Shown here: piece by piece, positions 1-12,242 of the stretch
How positions within the stretch are numbered: position 1 is the stretch's first letter
Layout: every line of letters begins with the position of its first letter
Assembly: GCA_013400115.1 (NCBI GenBank)
Contig: VXBP01008598.1
Location: 62,360 to 126,359, forward strand
Length of the DNA stretch: 64,000 bases
Source of the DNA: Rhinopomastus cyanomelas
Lineage: Eukaryota; Chordata; Aves; Bucerotiformes; Rhinopomastidae
Direction: 5' to 3'
The notes under the pieces: model-generated
Databases searched by the model: none
Told to the model about the DNA's origin: nothing
The model's input: only the letters and a program-made list of their open reading frames with translations
Translations under genes and position numbers: made by a program

Positions 1-32
1 AAAAAGACCAACAGAAGCCAGCTTAGAAAACA

Positions 33-338
33 TCATAGAATCATTTAGGTTGGAACAGACCAACCATGTACCCAACTGTCCCAAGAACACCACTAAACCC
101 TGTCCCTGAGTTCCATAACTCCCTGACTTTGAAACACGCCCAGGGATGGCAACTCAACCTCTCCTCGGGCAGCCTGTTCCAAGACCTGAGGACCCTGTCA
201 GTGAAGAAATTTTTCCTCATGTCCAACCTAAACTTTCCCTGGTGCAACATGAGGCTGTTTCCTCTTGTCCTGTCCCATGTTCTTTGTGAGAAGAGACCAG
301 CCCCCACCTCTCTCCACCCTCCTCTCTGGTAGTGCCAA
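33..338 (-). mobile_element. CR1 LINE 3' fragment
   Basis: The antisense 3' tail (TAGAATCATTTAGGTTGGAA) is followed by the ORF2 C-terminal remnant RKNFFTDRVLRSWNRLPEE on the minus strand. Confidence 0.85.
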
Positions 339-365
339 ATTCTAGATTTCCCGATGCTCAGGTTT

Positions 366-605
366 TCACAGAACCACAGTGTCACAGAGGACCAGGGATT
401 GGAAGGGACCGCAAAAGATCATCTAGTCCAATCCCCCTGCCACAGCAGGATCACCTAGACCAAGTCCAGGTGGGTTTTAAACATCTCCAGAGAAGAAGAC
501 TCCACAACGCCCCCGGGCAGCCTGTTCCAGGGCTCTGTCACCCTCACTGGGAAGAAATTCCTTCTGATTTATACGGAACCTCCTGTTTTCCAGCTCACAC
601 CTATA
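366..605 (-). mobile_element. CR1 LINE 3' fragment
   Basis: Antisense tail with GGATTGGAAGGGACC and AGATCATCTAGTCCAATCCC, then CR1 ORF2 3' sequence. Confidence 0.88.
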
Positions 606-815
606 ACTCACAGAAACACTGAACCACACAACATTAGGGACTGGAAGGGACCACAAAAGATCATCCAGTCCAATCCCCCCACCACAGCAGGACGCCCCAG
701 ATCAAGTCACACTGGAACATGTCCAGGCGGGCTCCAAACCTCTCCAAAGAAGGAGACTCCACAACCCCCCCGGGCAGCCCCCTCCAGAGCTTCGTCACCC
801 TCACTGGGAAGAAGT
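606..815 (-). mobile_element. CR1 LINE 3' fragment
   Basis: A separate antisense CR1 3' end (ACATTAGGGACTGGAAGGGA), stopping at CACTGGGAAGAAGTT where the next copy begins. Confidence 0.85.
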
Positions 816-1398
816 TATAGAATCATAGAATCAGTCAGGGTTGGAAGGGACCACAGGATCATCCAGTTCCATCTCCCCTGCCATGGGCAGGGACACCCCA
901 CACTACATCAGGCTGGACAGAGCCTCATCCAGCCTGGTCTTAAACATCTCCAGGGATGGGGTGTCAACCACCTCCCTGGGGAACCCATTCCAGGCTCTCA
1001 CCACTCTCACGGTGAAGAACTTCCTCCTCGCATCCACTATAAATCTACCCATCTCCAGCTTTGCTCCATTCCCCCTAGTCCTGTCGCTACCTGACATCCT
1101 AAAGGAATTTTTGTAGGCCCCCTTCAGATTCTGAAAGGCCACAATAAGGTCACCTCAGAGCCTCCTCTTCTCCAAAGACTGAACAGCCCCAACTCTCTCA
1201 GTCTGGCCTCATAGGAGAGGTGCTCCAGCCCTCTGATCATCCTTGTGGCCCTCCTCTGCACTCGCTCCAGACATCTCCACATCCCTCTTGTAACAAGGGC
1301 TCCAGAACTGGACCCAGTACTCCAGGTGGGGTCTCACCAGAGCAGAGTAGAGGAGAAGAATCACCTCCCTTGACCTGCTGGCCACACTTCTCACCTTT
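816..1398 (-). mobile_element. CR1 LINE 3' fragment, different subfamily
   Basis: The antisense tail ATAGAATCATAGAATCA is followed by about 560 bp of ORF2 3' region. The tail reads CCACAGGATCATCCAGTTCC, unlike the neighbouring copies, so it is another subfamily. It resembles 34132-34750. Confidence 0.88.
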
Positions 1399-1986
1399 CC
1401 TTCCCAACCTCTCCAGACTGAAGATGTTAAAACCTTCAAGATGCTCGAAAGAGAAAAATCTTTGACCTCACCACATCCTCTACAAAACACCTGAGAACTG
1501 CCCCACCTCACACATGAGAAGGCTGGAAAAACAGCAGGCAGCAGCCTGGAGACCAAGACAACTGAAGAAAATCCACAAAAGCAAGGACACAGCGTCGATT
1601 CGCAGCTGCCAAAGCTGTGCGGTGCTGCTGCTCCCCAGAGAGGACCCACGTGTGCGGGCACACAGCTTCCAACGGCGCCAGCGCCGCTTGCTGACGTCAC
1701 TAGAACACAGAGCGAGAGCAGAGCGGCCTTTTTCCTCCCTTCGCCATCCTCTACCCCTCGTGTTCTCCTTCACCTCGCCGTCAGATTATCGTCTTCCCGC
1801 TCAGGCACAGAAATGAGTGAAGATAATCAGGCAATTGTCCTTCTCCAATCGAAATGGCAGCTTTCCCTTTGATAATAAACTGCAAATACAACTAACATCG
1901 TCCTGTCTCCTTTAAATGTTTTGTGAAAAGGTAATTGGCTGCTTGTAGGACGGGTCTGCTGGCCTCCTCCCAGTGCCGTGCTTTCA
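1399..1986. other. Unique sequence, no gene recognised
   Basis: No recognised repeat or gene. A perfect CRE palindrome (TGACGTCA) lies at 1692-1699 in a locally CpG-containing stretch. Confidence 0.5.
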
Positions 1987-3205
1987 CAGTATCACAGAAC
2001 CACAGAATCATTGGGGACTGAAAGGGACCTCAACAGATCATCCAGTCCAATCCACCTGACACAGCAGCATCACCTAGAGCAAGTCACACAGGAACATGTC
2101 CAGGTGGGTCCTGAACAGCTCCAGTGAAGGAGACTCCACAACCTCCCTGGGCATCCTCTTGCAGTGCTCCATCACCCTCACTGTGAAGAAGTTCCTTCTC
2201 AGGTTGATGCGGAACCTCCTATGTTCCAGCTTACAACCATTGCCCCTTGTCCTATCACTACATGACACCGAGAACAGCCCAGTGCCATCCTCCTGACACC
2301 CACCCCTCAAATATTTGTAGACATTAATGAGGTCACCCCTCAGTCTCCTCTTCTCCAAGCTAAAGAGACCCAGCTCCCTCAACCTCTCCTCATAAGGGAG
2401 GTGTTCCACCTCTCTTATCATCTTTGTTGCCCTACGCTGAACTCTCTCCAGCAGCTCCACATCCCTCTTGAACTGAGGAGCCCAGAACTGGACACAATAC
2501 TCCAGGTGTGGTCTCACCAGGGCAGAGTAGAGGGGGAGAAGAACCTCTCTTGATCTGCTAACCACCCCTCTTCTAATCCACCCCAGGATGCTGTTGGCCC
2601 TCTTGGCCACAAGAGCACATTGCTGGCTCATGGTCATGCTGCTGTCCACCAGGACCCCCAGGTGCCTTTCTCCTACACTACTCTCCAACAGGTCAGTCCC
2701 CAGCTTATACTGGTACCTGGGGTTGTTCTTGCCCAGATGCAAGACTCTACAATTACCCTTGTTGTACCCTTCATTACATTTCTCTCAGCCCAGCTCTACA
2801 GCCTGTCCAGATCTCGCTGAATGGCAGCACAGTCTGCAGGGGTGTCGGCGACACCACCCAGCTTTGTGTCATCAGCAAACTTGCTGACAGTGCATGCCAA
2901 TCCCTCATCCAAGTCATCAATGAATAGATTGAACAGGACCGGTCCCAGCACCGATCCCTGGGGCACTCCACTAGATACAGGCCTCCATCCAAACTCTGTC
3001 CCACTGACCACCACTCTCTGACTTCTACCCTGTAGCCAGTTCACCATCCACCTCACTACCCGATAATCCAGACCTCACTGCCTCAGTTTGGGTGTGAGGA
3101 TGCTGTGAGAGACTGTGTCAAATGCCTTATTCAAGTCAAGATAGACCACATCCACCGCTCTGCCATCATCTAGCCACTTGGTTATGTCCACCCTGTACTA
3201 ACTGA
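1987..3205 (-). mobile_element. CR1 LINE, 1.2 kb, ORF2 reverse transcriptase remnant
   Basis: The 3' end lies at about 1987. The minus strand carries GVPQGSVLGPVLFNLFIDDL and SKFADDTKLGG (the RT FADD box), then a 222-codon open frame at 2074-2742 running to the ORF2 C-terminus. It is truncated at its 5' side near 3205. Confidence 0.93.
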
Positions 3206-3214
3206 TGTTCATCC

Positions 3215-4062
3215 AGCTTCACCAAGTAGGGGGGAAGTGTCTGTCTGCTGCAGGGAAGGGAGATGTGGCAGATTGACCTGGACAGGATGGGCCAATGGGC
3301 TGAAGCCAACGGGGTGAGGTTTAACAGGACCAAACTTTGGCCACGAGAACCCCCTGTAGCCACTGGAGGATGAGTGGCTGCAGAGCAGCCTGGCAGAGAG
3401 GGACCTGGCAGTACTTATTGACAACCAGCTGAACAGAAGCCAGCAGGGTGCCCATGTGGCCCAGAAGGCAAATGGTATCCTGGTTTGTATCATCAATAGT
3501 GTGGCCAAATGGACCAGTGACGTCATTGTTCCCCCGTACTGGGCGCTGGGAATGTGCCTCCTCGAGTCCTGGGGCAGTTCTGGGCTCCTCACCTCAAGAG
3601 AGAGATTGAGGGGCTGGAGCAGGCCCAGAGGAGCAATGATGCTGGGGAAGGGACTGGAGGGAAAGTCTGCTGAGAAGAGGCTGAGGAAGCTAGGGGTGTT
3701 GAGCCTGGAGAAGAGGAGACTCAAGGGGGAATCTTCTCCTTCTCTCCAACTCCCTGAAGGGAGGTTGTAGTCAGGTGGGGGTCAGACTCCTCTTGCAAGT
3801 AACCAGCACCAGGATGAGAGGGTAAAGCCTGAAGCTGCACTGGGGAGGGTTAGGTCAGAAGTTAGGAAGCCCTTCTTCATGGAAAGGGTGATCAGAGGTT
3901 GGAATGGGCTGCCCAGGGCAGTGGTGGAGTCCCCATCCCTGGAGGTGTTGAAGGACAGCCTGGCTGTGGCCCTTAGTGCCCTGGTCTGGCCGATGGGGTG
4001 ATATTAGGTCAGGGGCTGGGCTGGATGCGCAGCCACAATGATTCTGTGATTCTATGATCTTC
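3215..4062 (+). mobile_element. CR1 LINE 3' fragment
   Basis: Degenerate forward ORF2 sequence (LEKRRLKG, WNGLPRAVVESPSLEVLK-like) ending in GATTCTGTGATTCTATGATC. It lies head to head with the preceding antisense copy. Confidence 0.88.
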
Positions 4063-4339
4063 TTTTTTGTTTTCAACCAAGAATTTAGCAGACTTTGCTC
4101 AAAATGCAGACACTATAAGGTTAAATTTTACTAGGTAAAAGATCAAGGGAGACCTATGTGTGAGCAATTCTTATTGTATTGACATACCCCTCCTGAATGC
4201 CTTCTGAAGAGGTTTTTTACGCTGACTTTCCTACCTCTGGAAAGGCAGCCACTGTCTCATGGCCCAGAGAGGTTCTAGTTATGTGGTTTGGAAAAGCTCT
4301 GTGTGTGTCTTACCAGGGTTTCTGTGCAGTACCAGCACA

Positions 4340-4412
4340 TGTTTGGGACGTAGGCTGGACTTCATGATCTCAGAGGTCTTTTCCAGCCTCAATAATTCTG
4401 TGATTCTGTGAC
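4340..4412 (+). mobile_element. CR1 3' tail fragment
   Basis: GGCTGGACTTCATGATCTCA followed by AATTCTGTGATTCTGTGAC, the terminal 70 bp of a forward CR1. Confidence 0.75.
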
Positions 4413-5703
4413 ACGTTGCTGCTCTTCCCACTTCTCTTTCAGTTTAACAGAACCCGACGGGCCACAGTGAGGACAGTTTTGAGCCATCACGCTGTTGCTG
4501 ACACCCTCCATCTACCCGTTTTGTGTGAAAGATCCTTGCTGTGGGAAGATGAGGCCATAAACCCAGCGGGGACAAACTTCCTCCAGCTCCCCCCTCATGC
4601 TAGGTACACTGTGCCAGCTCACAGATGGTGTCTGCGGCTCCACCATGCCCTTGCTAGAATGAAAGAGGAGGCGAGTTCAGAGGCTGCGAGGCTCCTTGCA
4701 CCACTGCAGAAAGTCTCCCTGAAGCTCCTTCACACTAACAAAAGCAGAACAGGGGAATTTTGCAAAGTAGCTAATGAGAGAACAGAGACAGACTGTAGGA
4801 AAACACAAGGGGAGAGCTTTGCATCTCCACCGGCACCTCAGACACAGCCACAGAGCCGCATGAGATCGAGGACCTTTCTTGCATCCTAGGAAACAAAAGA
4901 ACGAGGATGCAATCACAGTTTATGGCTGCAAGTGTCATCCTGAGGGATTCAGTTGCCATCTCCTGCTCCACCAAGGTTTGAAGAGAGCTGCTGAAGAAAT
5001 GAACCCTGCTGGACACAAAAGGGGGTTGGAATTTGAGCTCAGGAGTCCCTTACTGGCCTTACTGGGTAGGTAGGGCCAACTGTCATATTTACTTGACCCC
5101 GGCACAGAGTGTAGTTAGATTTACATCTGGGTGGCAATGTCAACTATTTCCAGATTTCCCAGTATTCAAGCACCAGATAATAGGTAGCTCAGTGAGACCA
5201 GCTCACCCCTTTCCCACATGTAGTGGCCAAGTCATGAGAAAGGACCAACCAGTCCACCGGAAACGATCTATGCTCTGCACCCAGGGCTGATATATGGCAC
5301 AGGAGAAGAGGGGCATGAACAGTCCATGTCCAGACAAGGACTGAAACAACATCCAGGTGAGATCTGAGAAGATGGCCCAGGTAGCCCAGTCATCCTTCTC
5401 TCACAAACATCGAGGAGCTCTGGGTTGGCACCTTATCTTTATGCAAGGATGCCAGTGTAACACACCAGGGTCGGGGTGTGTGCCATCTCTTAGGGGTGAG
5501 GCCACGTGGCAAAGTAAGGGCAGATCTGACATGGCAGTGTGTTTACATGCTCCATCGCGGGCCAAACAAGAAGCAGGAGTGTTCCCAGTGGAGCAAGCTA
5601 GAACTTTTAAGGCAGCCAATTCTGTAACTGCAAGGATGAGGATGATCCATGCTAAACCCACACCAGGATGAGATTTTTAAGCAGCAACAGCCAGATTTGC
5701 CTT
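4413..5703. other. No gene recognised
   Basis: Open frames of up to 157 codons occur, but none resembles a known protein and none shows splice-supported structure. No repeat is recognised. Confidence 0.5.
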
Positions 5704-5812
5704 GAATCACAGAATCACAGAAGAGTTTTGGCTGGAAGAGACTTTTAAGATCATCAAGCCCAACCTTTCCCTAACCCTACCATCACCACTAAACCCTGTC
5801 CCCCAGCACACC
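5704..5812 (-). mobile_element. CR1 3' end, old
   Basis: AATCACAGAATCACAGAAGA followed by GGCTGGAAGAGACTTTTAAG, an antisense CR1 tail. Confidence 0.75.
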
Positions 5813-6073
5813 GCAACAGCCACCCTTGCTGCCAGCTCCATCTAGAGCACCGTTCATTAGTGCCGCAACCAGCTGCCTGAAACATCCTCAGAACTGACCC
5901 AAAACTTGGTGGGAAAGGAGCAGGAAAAGTTTGTTCTTTGCACCACGAACATGTAGGCCAGCACAGCCAGCAAAAACCACCTGCTGCGCCCACTCTCACT
6001 GCTCTGCACTGTGTAACAGTTAATTAATACTCTCATCACCCAGAAAGGTCTCTTTTTTTAAAGACACTCCAGA

Positions 6074-6425
6074 CTTATTGCTGTCTACAACTACCTGAGG
6101 GGTGGTTGTGGCCAGGAGGAGGTTGCTCTCTTCTCTCAGGCAGCCAGCACCAGAACAAGAGGACACAGCCTCAAGCTGCGCCAGGGGAAATTTAGGCTTG
6201 AGGTGAGGAGAAAGTTCTTCACCGAGAGAGTCATTGGCCACTGGAATGGCCTGCCCAGGGAGGTGGTGGAGTCGCCAACTCTGGAGCTGTTCAAGGCAGG
6301 ATTGGACGTGGCACTTGGTGCCATGGTCTAGCCTTGAGCTCTGTGGTGACAGGTTGGACTTGATGATCTATGAGGTCTCTTCCAACCTTGATAATACTGT
6401 GATACTGTGATACTGTGTGACACTG
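6074..6425 (+). mobile_element. CR1 LINE 3' fragment
   Basis: Forward ORF2 C-terminal sequence (TGGAATGGCCTGCCCAGGG) and a tail ending with repeated ATACTGTG units at 6391-6416. Confidence 0.88.
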
Positions 6426-6904
6426 GATGACGATTGGTCCTTTACTGCGGACAGTGGGAGTCTCCCTGACTGACTATTATTCTCAGTCCTTGCCCCAAGA
6501 GAAAGAAGCCTGAAGCACCCTCAGCTCTACCGCCTGCACTTCGCAGAGCTGCAGCTGAGATGGCCACCAGCCTCCCTGGCCTTCCCTGCCTGGAAAGGGT
6601 CCCGTTCTCCCCAGCAGCACTAAATGCCTCTCGCAAACCTCAGCAGCATAAAGAAGAGGAAAACCTCCTTATTTTGACTGTAATTTAAAATTGGGGGGGT
6701 CATTTTTTCATCCTCTTCAAATAACTTGGGGGTTTTTCCCTCCCAATTTAATAATCTCGTTCGGCTGCAGTTCTCCGCGCAGATAGTGACATCTAGTGAA
6801 GGAAAACTGCGCAGACACCAGGCTGCGCCCGCCGGAGCAGAGACGGCCGAGGGTCACCGCAGCGGACAACGACGGTGACAGAGCACGGGCTGTTCCTCTG
6901 TACT
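6426..6904. other. Unique sequence, no gene recognised
   Basis: Mixed sequence with a small GC-rich patch at 6770-6890. Nothing identifiable. Confidence 0.5.
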
Positions 6905-8155
6905 GGGGTCAGTCTTGATCAACATCTTCATCAGTGCTCTGGGTGAGGGAACTGAGGGCACCCCCAGGGAGTTTGCAGATGACACCAAACTGGGTGGGTG
7001 CGTCGGTCTGCTCGAGGGCAGGAAAGCCCTGCAGCGGGATCTAGACAGGCTGGATGGATGGGCTGAAGTCAGTTGTGTGGGGTTTAACGAGACCAAGCGC
7101 TGGGTTCTACACTTCAGTCACAACAACCCACTGGAGCGCTACAGCCTTGGGGCAGAATGGCTGGATAACTGCTGGTGGAGAAGGATCTGGGGGTGCTGGT
7201 GTACAGAGAGCTGAATTTGAGCCAGCAGTGTGCCCAGGTGGCCAAGAAGGGCAACAGCATCCTGGCCTGCATCAGAGATGGTGTGGCCAGCAGGACTAGA
7301 GAGGTCATCCTTCACAGAACCACAGAATCGCAGAACATTAGGGATTGGAAGGGACCTCAAAAGATCATCCAGTCCAATCCCCCCACCACAGCAGGACCAC
7401 CTACACCAAGTCACGTAGGAACGTATCCAGGTGGGTTTTAAATGTCTCCAGTGAAGGAAACCCCACAACCCCCCTGGGCAGCCCATTACAGTGCTCTGTC
7501 ACCCTCACTGGGAAGAAGTTCCCTCTCATATTCCTCCTATGTTCCAGCTTACACCCATTGCCCCTTGCCCTGTCATTAGATGACACTGAGAAGAGTCTGG
7601 CTCCATCACTCTTCCCTTGTACTTTGCACTGGTGAGGCCTCACACTGAGTACAGGGTTTTGTTTTGGACACCTCAATACAAGAAGGACATTGAGGGGCTG
7701 GAGTAGGTCCAGAGGAGGGCAACGAGGCTGCTGAAGGAACTGGAAGACAGGTCTGATGAGGAGCAGCTGAGAGAACTGGGGTTGTTTAGTCTGGAGAAAA
7801 GGAGGTTCAGACTTTACTGCTCTTTATAGCTACCTGAAAGGAGGGTGTAGAGAAGTGAGGGTCAGTCTCTTCTCCCAAGCCACCAGCAATAGGACTAGAG
7901 GAAATGGCCTCAAGTTGTTCCACCAGGGGAGGGTTAGCTTGGACATCAGGAAAAACTTCTTCCTCAACAGAGCGTTCAGGGGTTGGAAGAGGCTGCCCAG
8001 AGTCAGGGTGCACTCACTGTCCCTGGAGGTGTTCACAAAAACAAGTAGATGTGGCACTGGGCAACAGGCTTTAGTGGGCAGGGTGGGGTTGGGCTGACAG
8101 TTGGACTGGATGATCTTGGGAGTCTCTTACAACCTCACTGATTCTGTGATTCTAA
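6905..8155 (+). mobile_element. CR1 LINE, interrupted by a second CR1
   Basis: Forward copy with the RT remnant EFADDTKLGG at about 6970-6990, broken at 7312. It resumes at about 7609 with CTTTGCACTGGTGAGGCCTC and ends with ATTCTGTGATTCTAAATG. The break is filled by an antisense CR1. Confidence 0.88.
7313..7608 (-). mobile_element. CR1 inserted into another CR1
   Basis: Antisense copy starting CACAGAACCACAGAATCGCA, with GGGATTGGAAGGGACCTCAA, lying within a forward CR1 whose sequence continues on both sides. Confidence 0.88.
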
Positions 8156-10086
8156 ATGCTACATCAGAAGTAAATAGCCCTAGAGTCCCAGTATCCCCAC
8201 TTGATCACTCAGACCACCCCCCAGTCCCAGTAGTCCCCAACTGCAGCAACTAAGGCAACATCACTTCTCCCTACCAGTGGCTTCACCAGGCATCGCCACA
8301 CTGTCAGAGCAAAGACATGCAGCACCCAGCACTGATGTTGCTGCCAGCACCAAGACAGTGATAATGCAAACGAAAAGTGGCATCGTCCCAAATCACCTCC
8401 TACTTTAGCAAGATATCATTTGGTTGTTTTTCTCCACGTTAAAAATAAGTCGCTGCAGAGTTCACATCTACCCCCAGTGGCAAGGACACATGTCCTCTGA
8501 AGGACCTGGACACAGCTTGCTGGAAAAGGCACAGTGCTTGTCGACCAAGGTGCTCTGAGAAAGCCCTGCTCGGGCACACAGCTGCATCTGCGGCTGCAGA
8601 ATGGCCCCAGCACCACGTCGCTAAAGGAACATGGGGCTCATGCACCCCATGCTAAAAGCTACCACCCACCCCACGTACAAAATTCATCCCATGAGCTGAG
8701 GCCTTAGACACACGAGTTTGTGGCTTTTCCTTTAAAGCAGCCTCAAACTGTGTATCTTTCAGACAAACCCCACTGTTTTCCAGGCAAGGAAATATGTACC
8801 AAGCCTGCCCGAGTTTCTGCAAGTGGGGCCGGCACCTCACCGGGAGGTGCAGCAGAGGCCCAGGAGGCAGAATCAGAGCTGCCCTGCCTGTTAACAAAGA
8901 TGGTAGCACAGGCAGTAAGGTTTCCTTTGAGAGGAGAGAGGCCATCGTGACTTTGAATAGGACAGCCTTGCTGCTGCTGAGCACAATCAAATGGAGACGC
9001 CCCCTGTTTGCCTGAAACTGCAGAAGGTTTGGGGTCAGCATGAAGTTGGCTGGGTCCATGGAGCCACACAGGTTTCAGTTGGTGGTGGTAAGTAGGTTTT
9101 CCTTCCTGGGCATCTCTGTCCCACACTATATGAGGAGTAGGTGCTTCCAGGAGTGCTGAGTCCTGACCTCAGGCTAGGGCGCTGGCCTTTGACAGTGTCC
9201 CAAAGCTCCTGAGGTGGCGTGCAAATCAGATCTTTACTTGGCTGGACTTTAGATGTAGAATTGCACCACAGGAGAGATGCTTGGTTTGGTCACGGACAGT
9301 GAAACAGGCAGCCTTCCCCTTCCAGGTTACACGTTTAAGCCTCAGTAATGATCAACTACCCTGGCTTCATTCAGTGTTTTTCAGTCCACAGGTTTGTTCT
9401 GTGCTGCCCCCCTGCAGGACCAGGTCATCACCAGTTTGCCTCCAAGTCATCCTCCAGTTCCTCTCCCAGTGATCTTCAGCGTAGGAAGCTTGTCCACCCC
9501 AGGGGACAGTTGCTACTGTCCAGGACCCAGCTCAGTGAAGGGGAAACAGATTTAGTCCTCAACAAGGTGGAAGGGTGAAGGGGTTTTCACAGGGCAGACT
9601 CTGCTCTTGCATGAAGACCAGTTTGCTCAAAACTGCCCCTCATCTGCTCAACACAGAAGTTCTAACATCACCCCCAAACCCTGGGCTTTCTTCAGTTTTA
9701 AATCCACTCAGCCCACGGCTTCATTCTCTTCCTGCCCTAACCGTGGCAGCCACTGAGGGCATCACTACTTCATATTGCGAAGCTGAGTAGGAAGTGTCCC
9801 ATAAACACACACCTTCAGCAGGAGCTCGGGAGGTCCCAAGCAACCCACCAACCCTTCAGGGAGTAGTGAAGATGAGACAACCAGCACGGGTTCAGACTGT
9901 TTGCCACCTCAGAGCACTCTGCTGTCTTCAGCCAGCTCTGCAAGTTGCACAGCACCCACTCCGTGCCATAGTCTCAGTTGGGTCTGCAGTGACACCTTAG
10001 GGTGCTGAAGCTGAGACTGAGGGAGACTGTCACCCAGCAGTGGAGAGGTTCAGCCACTGCAGGCAGAGCTATGCTGCCAAGCCCCA
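8156..10086. other. No gene recognised
   Basis: About 1.9 kb without recognised repeats. Open frames of up to 135 codons are not convincing. Confidence 0.5.
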
Positions 10087-10830
10087 GAATCATAGAATCA
10101 TAGAATCATTACGGACTGGAAGGGACCTCAAAAGATCATCTAGTCCAATCCCCCTGACACAGCAGCATCACCTAGACCAACTCACACAGAAACACATCCA
10201 GGCGGGTCTTGAACCTCTCCAATGACTCCACAGAGACTCCACAAGCACCCTGAGAAGCCTGTTCCAGTGCTCCATCACCTCCACCGTGAAGAAGTTCCTT
10301 CTCAGGTTGACGTGGAACCTCCTATGTTCCAGTTTACAACCATTGCCCCTCGTCCTATCACTAGGTGACATTGAGAAGAGCCTGGCTCCATCCTCCTGAC
10401 ACCCACCCCTCAAATATAGTATTTGTAGACATTAATGAGATCACCCCTCAGTCTCCTCTTCTCCAAGCTAAAGAGACCCAGCTCCCTCAGCCTCTCCTCA
10501 TAAGGGAGGTGTTCTACCTCCTTCATCATCTTTATTGCCCTTCGCTGGACTTCCAGCAGCTCCACATCCCTCTTGAACCAAGGAGCCCAGAACTGGACAC
10601 AATACTCCACATGTGGTCTCACCAGGGCAGAGTAGAGGGGGAGAAGAACCTCTCTTGATCTGCTAACCACCCCTCTTCTGATCCACCCCAGGATGCTGTT
10701 GGCCCTCTTGGCCACAAGAGCACCTTGCTGCCTCATAGTCATCTTGTTGTCCACCAGGACCCCCAGATCCCTCTCTCCTACACTCCTCTCCAACAGGTCA
10801 GTCCCCAGCCTATACTGGTACCTGGGGTCC
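10087..10830 (-). mobile_element. CR1 LINE with 5-bp frameshift in ORF2
   Basis: The antisense tail CATAGAATCATAGAATCATT is followed by a young-looking ORF2 3' part. The minus-strand frame reads to LINVYKYYI and stops because of a 5-base insertion (near 10411-10424) also present in the copy at 17010-18203. Confidence 0.92.
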
Positions 10831-12129
10831 CACCTGGCCTTCCTGTCTAAACGGTCTTCTGGACTTAAAGCTGCAGAAGTCTATCACCAAGAGTCCACAT
10901 CTATCCCCCTGTGTCCCTCAGATACAGAGGTAAAAGCAGAGTTTCTTTCCACGAAATAAACTCCAATATCTTTGATTCAGAAAGCCCAGCTGCTTTCTGA
11001 GAAAAACAAAAGCAGCTCCACCAGGTAGATCCCTGCAGAAGGAACAGGACCTTTCCAGCTGCACCAGAAGGACACTCTCTATCCATCATTAAACCCGTGT
11101 TTGACGCACTGCAGGAACACAGTTCACAGAGGACTTTGCCACCAAACACAGAGAACATTAGTGCAGAGTGCAGAATTAATTCCAAGCACAGCTCAGTGGC
11201 ATTTGCCACGGCTTGCTTGCCTGATCTTGGCAGTTACCTCTCAGGCTCACAGCTGCTGAGTGGAGAAAGCCCAGCTGGCTGCTTGCGAAGCTACCAGACA
11301 CCAACCTCTGCCTTCACGCCTGGGGATTAGCAAGAGTCAGGCTTTGCCAGCTCACCTGCCAGCCCAGCCAGTGGTGCCAAGGGCTGCATAGCTGTGTGCA
11401 AGGCAATGCCCAGGGTGGCTAGTAAAAGAGTGCAAAGCCCGAAACCTCATCTGAAGCCCAAAAGAGAGCCACCAGTCTGGCGGGTCCAGCAGCACCAAGG
11501 GTTTCCCAGTCCAAGTATCAAGCTCCTTCACTCCTGCTGAGGCTAGTCAGAGGCAAGCACAGGCATCATTCTGCAGAGACCTGGAGAGCCTGGTAGGACA
11601 GAGGGCAAAGGTGACCAGATTATGAAAGCCATCAGGGCACATCAGTCCAGGGGCTCTTGCATAACCAGTGAAGCTGGTGATGTGGAGCAGGGCTGGCTTC
11701 CAGCCAGGGCTGGATGCCAGTCAGGCAGTGGGAGCTGCCCCCAGCCCTGCCTCCAGGGCAGCCCAACCACTGCTCTGCAGCTGAGCATACCCTTCCAGGG
11801 AGTGGGGGGAAAGTCCAGCCCCAGGCTGGGCTGTTGCTTCCACTGCTCAGTTACAAATTCACTGATGACAGGCAAGATTATTCACCATGAAACCAGGGTA
11901 ATAAAGCATGAAAAACAGAAGTGGCCTTTATTTCTCAAAATTAACATTAACAGCCTTTCATGTGAAGACCCCAGGGCTCAGCCAAGGGCCCTCAGCACTT
12001 CCACATCAAAGACAACAGCTCTCCAGCAGCACCCAGCACTTTGCTCTTCAACAGGAGCCCATGGAGCAGCCACGCAGCCCAGTGCATAAACATCCCACGC
12101 AGATCTGCAGAGCAGCTTCCAAAACACAG
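10831..12129. other. No gene recognised
   Basis: No recognised repeat or coding homology. Confidence 0.5.
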
Positions 12130-12242
12130 TCACTCTGCTGAAAGGAAGGTGTAGAGAAGCGGGGGTCGGTCTCTTCTCCCAAGCCACCAGCGACAGGACT
12201 AGAGGAAACGGGCTCAGACTGTTCCAGGGCAGGGTTAGCTCA
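12130..12242 (+). mobile_element. CR1 internal fragment
   Basis: Forward ORF2 3' fragment (TCTTCTCCCAAGCCACCAGC and AGGACTAGAGGAAACGG) without a tail, similar to 7850-7930. Confidence 0.65.

Noticed and set aside
2074..2742. A 222-codon open frame on the minus strand as a host gene
   Set aside because: It is the C-terminal end of CR1 ORF2, and the adjoining sequence holds the RT FADD box and CR1 3' tail.
4416..4889. 157-codon frame as a gene
   Set aside because: No recognisable domain, no splice-supported context, and chance frames of this size are common here.
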